DNA of 64,000 bases, taken from positions 1 to 64,000 of the forward strand of contig NZ_JAVAMB010000014.1 in NCBI RefSeq assembly GCF_030730925.1. The letters run 5' to 3'. Of the stretch, positions 55,601 through 61,525 are shown piece by piece. The notes under the pieces were generated by a model, which was not told the origin of the DNA, ran no database searches, and saw only the letters and a program-made list of their open reading frames with translations. The stretch is from Flavobacterium sp. DG2-3. GTDB lineage: Bacteria > Bacteroidota > Bacteroidia > Flavobacteriales > Flavobacteriaceae. Numbering within the stretch: position 1 is the first letter of the stretch; every line of letters starts with the position of its first letter. A program made the position numbers and the translations under genes.

Positions 55601-55904
55601 AGAATCGGCTCGTGAAGCGGCGGCGTTGCGTCTTCGTCCAATTATCATGACTTCTGTGGCGATGATTGCGGGTATGTTGCCAATGGCGATCGGACACGGC
55701 GAAGGAGGCGATCAGGTTTCTCCGTTAGGAAGAGCAGTAATAGGCGGATTATTATTTTCTACATTTGCCGTATTATTAATCCTTCCGCAGATTTTTGCGT
55801 GGGCACAAGAAAAAACATCGACACAATCTGTTTCTTTAGATCCTGAAGATCCAGAAAGCATCCATTATATTTCATCAATAAGTAAGTCGAAAGTTGGAAA
55901 GTAA
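52617..55904 (+). CDS. RND-family inner-membrane efflux transporter with EF-hand loop
   Basis: A 1095-residue AcrB/CusA-type pump with 12 helices and two large periplasmic loops. The TM4 proton-relay segment reads ALAIGILVDESTVTIENI (Asp400, Glu401), where drug pumps usually have DD. Residues about 490-560, the cytoplasmic linker between the halves, are longer than normal and contain DFNNDGKVSGFE (533-544), a canonical 12-residue EF-hand loop. The pump is the second gene of the TolC-RND-adaptor operon; the substrate is unknown. Confidence 0.93.
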   Translation: MNLIRFALRKPISILVLVAGLFFFGIGAIKDIKVDILPKMNLPVIYIAHPFGGYTPDQMEAYFAKNYVNVLPFSNGIKSVETKNIQGLMIMKLTYYEGTNMAQAAAELSALSNRIQAAFPPGTQPPFIIRFDASSLPIGQLVLSSKVRSNNELQDLANVYVRASFTSIPGLLSPAPFGGSPRTIEVNVDPDLLRSHNMTPDQIVEAIRLNNQTAPSGNVRMGDKNYITPTNNTIKEIADFEQIPLFKGGVQNLKLGDVAQVKDGADITAGYALVNGKRSVYISIAKAGDASTWDVVQKLKKELPKIQSTLPEDVNITYEFDQSVYVINSVKSLITEGIIGAVLTGLMVLLFLGDRRAALIVIMTIPISVISGVLFLKLFGQTINLMSLSGLALAIGILVDESTVTIENIHQHLDMGKPKALAIWDACQEIALPKLLILLCILAVFAPAFTMVGIPGALFLPLALAIGFSMVISFLLSQTFVPVMANWMMKAHTKHAHEPNITDDEAEFNACGLTPESEQDLIAQKKEMVEREDFNNDGKVSGFEKFRNRFMRTLDRLFVHKKITSITYLVVATVLAIVFLTFIGKDVFPRTNSSQFQLRMRAVDGTRLERTEEQARVVLKELEKMVGKEHIGITSVYVGQHPSLFSINPIYLFMAGSHEAVFQVSLKDYHEDMDDFKDEFRARLKKVLPDTKLSFEPIELTDKVLSQGSPTPIEIRVAGKDKKRNELYATQIVDKLKAISYFRDVQIGQPIHYPAMNIDIDRTRAAELGVDMNDISRSLVASTSSSRYTEKNNWVDERAGLSYAVQVQVPLNKMKSKTDIGEIPVLKNSLRPVLSDVAKITPGFVSGENDNLGAMPYITVTANIYQTDLGTASKDVSSTISSLGELPRGLFITPIGLSTVLTETLSSLQTGLLVAVFVIFLMLAANFQSFKVSLVILTTVPAVVLGSLLMLTLTGSTLNLQSYMGIIMSVGVSIANAVLLVTNAEQLRKINGNALESAREAAALRLRPIIMTSVAMIAGMLPMAIGHGEGGDQVSPLGRAVIGGLLFSTFAVLLILPQIFAWAQEKTSTQSVSLDPEDPESIHYISSISKSKVGK

Positions 55905-55924
55905 CCTGTTGAGTATATTTTTTT

Positions 55925-56064
55925 AAACACGTAGAAACATAGATTTGAGTTTTAAATAAAAAGAGGTAAAAGAAAAAACTAGTTTTCACACATAGCCAAA
56001 CTATGTGCACTTAGATTAGTGAAACGCCTTCTATACGCAAAGAAAAACTATGTTTCTATGTGTT
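55925..56064. repeat. Inverted repeat, 'ACACATAGAAACATAG' family (copy 2)
   Basis: AAACACGTAGAAACATAG (55925-55942) pairs with CTATGTTTCTATGTGTT (56048-56064), one mismatch. The inner hairpin is CACATAG-CCAAA-CTATGTG (55989-56007). It lies inside the efflux operon, between the pump and adaptor genes. Confidence 0.85.
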
Positions 56065-56113
56065 AAAAATTACACGAACAGATTAAAACATATTCATTAT
56101 ATAAAACCAAAAA

Positions 56114-57202
56114 ATGAAAAGTAACATTATAAAATCATCTGCATTATTATTTACGGCATTAGTTGTATTAAGCGGTTGCGAAAAGAAAAAAGAAGAAACT
56201 GCGAAACCAGAAATCGAACCTAAAGTTGAAACTTTCCTTTTAGCGAAAGAAAAACTGACTACAGAATTGCGTTTGCCAGCCGAATTAACAGGTTTTCAAC
56301 AAGTTGATTTGTATGCCAAAGTGAGCAGTTTCGTAAAAACTTTAAAAGTAGATATTGGTACTAAAGTAAAAAAAGGACAGCTTTTGATTGTTCTAGAAGC
56401 ACCAGAAATCAGTTCGCAATTGGCGGCTGCCGAATCGAGATTAAAATCGATGGAAGCGATTTATGCAACCAGCAAAAGCACGTACAACCGTTTGTACGAA
56501 ACAAGCAAGGTTGAAGGAACAATTTCTAAAAACGATTTAGAAATGGCAAGCGGTAAAAAGAATTCTGATTACGCACAATATCAAGCAGCAATTGCAGCAC
56601 ACAAAGAAATCTCGATTATGAGAGGTTATCTTGAAATTCGTGCGCCATTTGACGGTGTTGTAGCCGCAAGAAATGTCAATTTAGGAACATTTGTTGGGCC
56701 AGCAGGAAAAGGCTCAGATTTGCCTTTATTGACGATTCAGGAGCAGAGTAAATTGCGTTTGGCGGTTTCGGTTCCGGAATTGTACACAGGATATCTGCAT
56801 CCGGGCGACGAAATGAGTTTTAATGTAAAATCGTTACCCGATACTTTTACGGCAAAAATTACCAGAATGTCTGGCGCTTTAGATTTAAAACTACGTTCTG
56901 AAAGAGTCGAAATGGATGTTCACAACACCAAAGGAAATTTACTGCCAGGAATGGTTGCCGAAGTTTTGTTACCGCTTAACGCGAAAGACAGCACATACGT
57001 AATTCCAAAAACGGCTTTAGTAAGTTCTGCAGAAGGGCTGTATGTGGTAAAAGTAGTAAACCACAAAGCAACCAGAATTGACGTTAAAAAAGGAAGAGAA
57101 ATCGATGATAAAGTAGAAATATTTGGCGATTTAACTCCAAATGATAAATTGGTAAAAATTGCCAGCGAAGAAACTAAAGAAGGCGACACCATAAACGAAT
57201 AA
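56114..57202 (+). CDS. RND periplasmic adaptor (membrane fusion) lipoprotein
   Basis: A 362-residue adaptor with lipobox LSGC (Cys22). A split biotinyl-lipoyl domain (VDIGTKVKKGQLLIVLEAPE and EIRAPFDGVVAARNVNLGTFV) flanks an alpha-hairpin; beta-barrel and membrane-proximal domains follow. It bridges the RND pump and TolC channel. The gene order TolC-RND-adaptor is the reverse of most Proteobacteria. A palindromic repeat sits between it and the pump gene. Confidence 0.92.
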   Translation: MKSNIIKSSALLFTALVVLSGCEKKKEETAKPEIEPKVETFLLAKEKLTTELRLPAELTGFQQVDLYAKVSSFVKTLKVDIGTKVKKGQLLIVLEAPEISSQLAAAESRLKSMEAIYATSKSTYNRLYETSKVEGTISKNDLEMASGKKNSDYAQYQAAIAAHKEISIMRGYLEIRAPFDGVVAARNVNLGTFVGPAGKGSDLPLLTIQEQSKLRLAVSVPELYTGYLHPGDEMSFNVKSLPDTFTAKITRMSGALDLKLRSERVEMDVHNTKGNLLPGMVAEVLLPLNAKDSTYVIPKTALVSSAEGLYVVKVVNHKATRIDVKKGREIDDKVEIFGDLTPNDKLVKIASEETKEGDTINE

Positions 57203-57280
57203 CCTGCGTTTAGCCTTTTTAGTAGATTACCATTAACTGTACGCATTCGTTAGAATGCAAATCTAAAAATTTGCCTAAGG

Positions 57281-57317
57281 ACAGTTCCTCTTTTTTGGAG
57301 GGACTGTTTTTTTTTGT
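57281..57317 (+). terminator. Rho-independent terminator of the efflux operon
   Basis: ACAGTTCCTC (57281-57290) pairs with GAGGGACTGT (57298-57307), one G-T pair, followed by a long T run. It separates the efflux operon from the unknown cluster that begins at 57430. Confidence 0.9.
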
Positions 57318-57429
57318 TTTTAAATTAAGAATAAAAAATCAGGTAAAATTACTTATAAAGGCTACATCCAAAAATTAATATATTTGGGAAAATATACATG
57401 AAATTTTAATTTTCATAGATACTATTATT

Positions 57430-57987
57430 ATGTCTTTAAAAAATCTAATTAAAAATCAAACTATAATAATTGATGATCACAAGCGTGGAACTGGAGAAAT
57501 TAAAAATTTTGACAATCCTGAAAATGATGTTCATATAGATAAAGAAACTAATTTCCTTGTTGATGGAAAAAGGCAAAAGGTGAAAATTAGAATTCCAATT
57601 AATTCTGATAACCCAATTAAAATTGAAAGTAAGAGGCAAAGAATTCCAATCCCTAGAATTCTTGATAAAGAAATTAGATCAGCTTTCGAAAATCAAAAAA
57701 TTAGAGATGCTTTTATAAGTGATGTTCTAAAAACTCTTGAAAACTATGAGACCGCATTAAATTCAGAAGAACAAGCTATTGTAATACTGAAAAGATTATC
57801 AAAACACTTCGATTTAAAATGGGATATTCGGACAATTAAAGAATACTCTGAAAACGCTTTATCACTATATACACAATTTTATAAAGATGACCAAAATAAA
57901 AAGTTTTTTATAAAATTAGAAGAAGATAAAATAACTATTGGAGAAAACAATGGCTATGCTAAAGCACAAAAAAAATACAATACATAA
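57430..57987 (+). CDS. Unknown protein, first gene of candidate defence cluster
   Basis: A 185-residue protein I do not recognise. The N-terminal third is charged (KNQTIIIDDHKRGTGEI) with a basic patch KGRQKVKIRI-like around residue 48-58; the middle (about 75-150) is helical with FENQKIRDAFISDVLKTLENY. The codon use looks more AT-rich than in the efflux genes upstream. It lies 23 bases before a zinc-ribbon/HEPN-like gene on the same strand, so the two are probably co-transcribed. Confidence 0.6.
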   Translation: MSLKNLIKNQTIIIDDHKRGTGEIKNFDNPENDVHIDKETNFLVDGKRQKVKIRIPINSDNPIKIESKRQRIPIPRILDKEIRSAFENQKIRDAFISDVLKTLENYETALNSEEQAIVILKRLSKHFDLKWDIRTIKEYSENALSLYTQFYKDDQNKKFFIKLEEDKITIGENNGYAKAQKKYNT

Positions 57988-58010
57988 TTTTATAATTAAA
58001 TTACCAAATA

Positions 58011-58733
58011 ATGAAAATTAAAGCAGCATGCATGAAATGTACTTTTGAAGATGGACGAGAAAGCGAACCCACAAGTCTTCAAATAACTGATAATAATTTG
58101 TATATTTTTGAATGCCCTTATGGACACAAAAATGCTTTGTATCAGCAAGAACAAAAATTCGAATTATTATTCGAATCATCAGTTTATGCAATACGTGATG
58201 GGTATCTAAGGGAGGCTGTTTCTTCAATTGCAGCAAGCCTAGAAAGATTTTATGAATTTTTTATAAAACTTATTTCCATCAAAAATGAAATAGATGAAAC
58301 TGTTTTAAATAAAACATGGAATTTGCTTTCAAAACAATCTGAAAGACAACTTGGTGCTTTTATTTTTTTATATTGCCTAGAATTTGGAAAGCCTCCTACA
58401 TTACTATCAAGTAATCAAATTGAATTTAGAAATAATATTATTCATAAAGGTTATTTCCCAACTTACGAAAAAACAGTAGAATTTGGACAAAAAGTACTAG
58501 ATTTTATAGTTGAAATTTTAAGTATATTAAAATCCAAATATCCCAAACACATATCTAATCTTATTACGCAACATAATATTAAACTTCATTTTGAAGCAAT
58601 TAAAATAACTGATCAGCCAATAGGATTGTCTAGTTCTACTATTATAGGATTAAATAGAGATTATGATAATAATAAACCAATAATATTAGAAGAATATCTA
58701 AATTATAAAAAAAACAAGTTAAATAGTATTTAA
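58011..58733 (+). CDS. Zinc-ribbon and HEPN-like protein
   Basis: A 240-residue protein. A putative zinc site is formed by Cys7, Cys10, Cys35 and His39 (CMKC, CPYGH). Residues about 55-175 are helical: AVSSIAASLERFYEFFIK with Glu79, then EFRNNIIHKGYFPT holding an RX4H motif (Arg140, His145). Paired helices with RX4-6H define HEPN RNases, common in toxin-antitoxin and abortive-infection systems. The RNase role is inferred from the motif only. It is the second gene of the four-gene cluster. Confidence 0.65.
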   Translation: MKIKAACMKCTFEDGRESEPTSLQITDNNLYIFECPYGHKNALYQQEQKFELLFESSVYAIRDGYLREAVSSIAASLERFYEFFIKLISIKNEIDETVLNKTWNLLSKQSERQLGAFIFLYCLEFGKPPTLLSSNQIEFRNNIIHKGYFPTYEKTVEFGQKVLDFIVEILSILKSKYPKHISNLITQHNIKLHFEAIKITDQPIGLSSSTIIGLNRDYDNNKPIILEEYLNYKKNKLNSI

Positions 58734-58794
58734 AAATTGTAAACTATTATAAAAAACCCAGCTGTAGACCCAGAATTTTAAACAAAAATCTCAA

Positions 58795-59256
58795 ATGGAA
58801 GAATCGATTTTTAAAGATGCCCCAAAATTTATATCTCAAAGATTTGCTGCGATTAATAGTTATGTTTGGAATATTTTTTTTCCAGGAAGTACTTTAAATA
58901 AACATCTCCGAAAACTAGAAACTCAAAAACAGAGAGATGAAGAATTAAAAAGATTAAAGAGTATAATTAACGAAGCTTCTATTGCGGTGCTAATTTTTTT
59001 CTTGAAAAAATTCTTTAATGAAGGTACCGAGGCTGCTATTAAGGCAGTTGATACTTTTTCTGAATTCGGCGTTGAAGGGTTTCAAATTGGAAATAAATAT
59101 TTTTCAGATAGAAATGAAAACGTTTTAGCAGGACAAAAGTTAGCTGAAGCTTTAATGGAAACTATTGAAGACGAAGATTTAATAGTCTTAATTAATGATT
59201 CTAAATATGCAAATCAAATCATAGATCGTTACAGTAAATTTATAACCCAGAAATAG
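58795..59256 (+). CDS. Unknown helical protein, third gene of cluster
   Basis: A 153-residue, largely helical protein without a recognised family. Residues about 30-50 form a charged coiled-coil-like stretch (LETQKQRDEELKRLKS), followed by a hydrophobic segment SIAVLIFFLKKFF. No signal peptide. It ends one base before the next gene begins, so the two products are probably made together and may interact. Confidence 0.6.
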   Translation: MEESIFKDAPKFISQRFAAINSYVWNIFFPGSTLNKHLRKLETQKQRDEELKRLKSIINEASIAVLIFFLKKFFNEGTEAAIKAVDTFSEFGVEGFQIGNKYFSDRNENVLAGQKLAEALMETIEDEDLIVLINDSKYANQIIDRYSKFITQK

Positions 59257-59257
59257 A

Positions 59258-59935
59258 ATGGCAGAGTATCTTTTTGATCAAAAAAAAACAAAAACTGACT
59301 TGCGTGATTTTTTTAAAAACGAAAAAGCTAAAATAAATGACTTTGGTAGCGCTGTAAACCAAACCTTTGAAGCTTACGTCTTTGCAAAGGCAATTGAACA
59401 TTATAATTCGCTTGGCTTCACAATAAAGATTGTTAATCCAAAAGTAGATGGTAAATCTGTTTTCAAATTAAAGTTTTCAACACGTGGAGCACCTGCAAAA
59501 TATTCTTATGCATTAATTTCACATGAAGATTTCCAATTTCAAATTCGACACCAATTAAGAATATCAACAAAATCTGATGCAAGCAATTTATATCACAGCG
59601 CTAATATCTGTTGTGATATATCAATTATAGAAGATAATGATCTTAGTTTATATTCCACAGATCAACCATTGCCAAATGACCAACTAATAAGTTTTGGAGA
59701 GGTAAAACACATGTCAGCTTTTGCAGAATTAGTCGCTAGTTTTGTTGGTCTTGTTCATGAATTACAACCGTCTAGACTCCGTAAAATTAGAAAAGGAAAA
59801 AATACGAATTTTCATTTGGCTCCATTCTTGTATGTCAGTGGTTATCTTAATCCAACGGCTAAAGGTATATTTCAAAGTATCCAAAAAAGAAAATATGACC
59901 TCGATATTTATTCATATGACAATCCTATGAAATAA
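59258..59935 (+). CDS. Putative PD-(D/E)XK nuclease, fourth gene of cluster
   Basis: A 225-residue protein with the residue order expected of a restriction-endonuclease-like fold: Glu38 in the first helix (TFEAYVFAKA), Asp120 at the end of a strand (NICCDISIIED) and Glu148-x-Lys150 on the next (ISFGEVKHM), followed by a helix. This is the classical D...ExK metal-binding site. It may cut nucleic acid; sequence specificity is unknown. It starts 1 base after the third gene and is followed by a strong terminator. Confidence 0.65.
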   Translation: MAEYLFDQKKTKTDLRDFFKNEKAKINDFGSAVNQTFEAYVFAKAIEHYNSLGFTIKIVNPKVDGKSVFKLKFSTRGAPAKYSYALISHEDFQFQIRHQLRISTKSDASNLYHSANICCDISIIEDNDLSLYSTDQPLPNDQLISFGEVKHMSAFAELVASFVGLVHELQPSRLRKIRKGKNTNFHLAPFLYVSGYLNPTAKGIFQSIQKRKYDLDIYSYDNPMK

Positions 59936-60010
59936 TTCCCATTCTGCTCTAAGAAGTATTCTCTGAAGTTGCAAACGTTCAGTATCGAAATGTAATCAAT
60001 AGAATTAACA

Positions 60011-60044
60011 AAAAACCTCGATTCCTAAAAAAATCGAGGTTTTT
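60011..60044. terminator. Bidirectional terminator after the nuclease-like gene
   Basis: AAAAACCTCGATT (60011-60023) pairs with AATCGAGGTTTTT (60032-60044). T tracts lie on both sides. It is part of the duplicated block at 60014-60210. Confidence 0.85.
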
Positions 60045-60210
60045 CCATTTTAGAAACCTTAATCCTCACTCAAATAAGGATTCAAAATCTCCGCCAATTC
60101 ATTGAGCCAAAAATAATTGTCTTCAAAATTTGCTAGTCCGATTTGTAGGGTTTCGTGTTGTCGAGTTACGCCGACAGCCAAAATGCAGTTTACTTGTCTT
60201 AATATTTTAG
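60014..60210. repeat. 197-bp segmental duplication, copy A
   Basis: Nearly identical to 60845-61041, from the terminator stem through the 3' two-thirds of the small gene on the minus strand. Scattered substitutions show the copies have diverged for some time. The interval between the two copies holds only one lipoprotein gene. Confidence 0.9.
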
Positions 60211-60220
60211 TATTTAACAT
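60059..60220 (-). pseudogene. Truncated paralogue of the 61123 gene
   Basis: A 53-residue frame (ATG at 60220) ends LNELAEILNPYLSED and matches residues about 28-77 of the protein at 60890-61123. The first 27 residues of that protein are missing; only MLNT precedes the shared KILRQVNCILA. It is probably a non-functional remnant of the duplication, although the frame has stayed open. Confidence 0.75.
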
Positions 60221-60301
60221 GAATAATCAAATAGCAATTATATCATCTATTATTCCTAGCTTTGAACGCTATAATAAATAAGCTTAACCTTTAATTCTAA
60301 A

Positions 60302-60829
60302 ATGCATAAAAAAATACTATTTGTTTCTTTTTTCATGTTGCTACTAGCTTCTTGCAATAGTGATGAAAATCCAGCTCCTAAACCTTTAACTTTTGAACCA
60401 GAATTGCTACTAAGAGGCTGGACATATGATGCCATATTATGGGATGGAACACTTTATGCTTACGATCATAATCCAAATTGTTATCGTGATTTTTTTAGAT
60501 TTAGAAATAATAATGAACAAGTCTATCAATTTGAAGAAACCACTTTTCTTAATACCATTTGTAGCAGTAGTCAAACTGTCTTGACTTGGGAACCAGTTGG
60601 TAATCATATTAATTTTTACTTCGGAGCAGGCAACAAGGTTGATACGTATGAAATAATCTCATTAACTACTGAACTTTTGACTTACGCTATAGATCGAGAT
60701 ATTGATAAAGATGGCAAAAATGATCATTTAATCATTACTGCAATACCATACGATCCTTACAGTTCTTATGGACCTAAGACTAAAAAAAATATACAGCTCA
60801 AAGTGTTTCCTACAAAATTAAAATTTTAG
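60302..60829 (+). CDS. Hypothetical lipoprotein (lipocalin-like)
   Basis: A 175-residue lipoprotein with lipobox LASC (Cys18). The rest is beta-rich (LLLRGWTYDAILWDGTLY, TWEPVGNHINFYFG) and resembles lipocalin-like proteins of Bacteroidota only in general pattern. It contains DIDKDGKNDHL (about 138-148), a DxDxDG-like loop. It lies alone between the two copies of the 197-bp duplication, with its own terminator in the second copy. Confidence 0.65.
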   Translation: MHKKILFVSFFMLLLASCNSDENPAPKPLTFEPELLLRGWTYDAILWDGTLYAYDHNPNCYRDFFRFRNNNEQVYQFEETTFLNTICSSSQTVLTWEPVGNHINFYFGAGNKVDTYEIISLTTELLTYAIDRDIDKDGKNDHLIITAIPYDPYSSYGPKTKKNIQLKVFPTKLKF

Positions 60830-60844
60830 CATTGCAACTTAATT

Positions 60845-61041
60845 AACCTCGACCTTAAAAAAATCGAGGTTTTTTCCATTTCATAAACCTTACTCCTCAC
60901 TCAAATAAGGATTCAAAATCTCCGCCAATTCATTGAGCCAATAATAATTGTCTTCAAAATTGGCTAGTCCGATTTGGAGGGTTTGGTGTTGTCCCGAGAC
61001 GCCGAGCGCTAAAATGCAGTTTACTTGTCTTAATATTTTAG
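60845..61041. repeat. 197-bp segmental duplication, copy B
   Basis: Partner of 60014-60210. It includes the hairpin AACCTCGA (60845-60852) with TCGAGGTT (60864-60871), which ends the lipoprotein gene on the plus strand, and the 3' part of the intact minus-strand gene. Confidence 0.9.
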
Positions 61042-61123
61042 CCATATCTTCGGGATCGATTATATGGTTAAAAAAATCAATCAGCCTTGTTTCGGCTTCT
61101 TTGGAAAGGGTGTTGGTTTTCAT
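60890..61123 (-). CDS. Small conserved hypothetical protein
   Basis: A 77-residue soluble protein (MKTNTLSKEAETRLIDFF to NPYLSEE), mostly helical and acidic at the end. I do not know its family. Its C-terminal 50 residues are duplicated in the remnant at 60059-60220, where most substitutions are conservative (for example QHQTLQIG against QHETLQIG), which supports it being a real protein. Confidence 0.7.
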   Translation of the reverse strand: MKTNTLSKEAETRLIDFFNHIIDPEDMAKILRQVNCILALGVSGQHQTLQIGLANFEDNYYWLNELAEILNPYLSEE

Positions 61124-61525
61124 AAAGTGAAGAATTTAAGAAAAAAACCCTCGCGCCTTAGCAGTCTTACGCTTCTTCACGGCGTCAAAGTCCTTTCGGA
61201 GCTTTACTACATAGCACAAGGGCAAATTTTAATGCGTTCTTAATGTGAAGATTTAAGAACTACAAACGTAAGAAAAAAACATTTTAAAAATAAATATTTT
61301 CTTACAATATTATTTCTATATTTATCGGCTTTATAATATATCAAATGTATAAAATTCGTATTAGAAATTGTGATTTTATTGTAAAAGTGGCTTTTTAACT
61401 TTTATGATTTGGAAGTGTTTTTCTTTTAAAATTAAATATATTTGACAAATAATTTATTACAAAAAAAATCTATCCTCAACAGTATAAAATATTATATAAC
61501 CCAAACAAAAAAATAATTGAGACAC
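61124..61525. other. Intergenic region before the large repeat protein
   Basis: About 400 bases, very AT-rich from 61260 on. It should hold promoters for the minus-strand gene and the large plus-strand gene. TTTGACAAATAATT at 61441 could be a -33 region but no matching -7 box is found. Confidence 0.4.
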
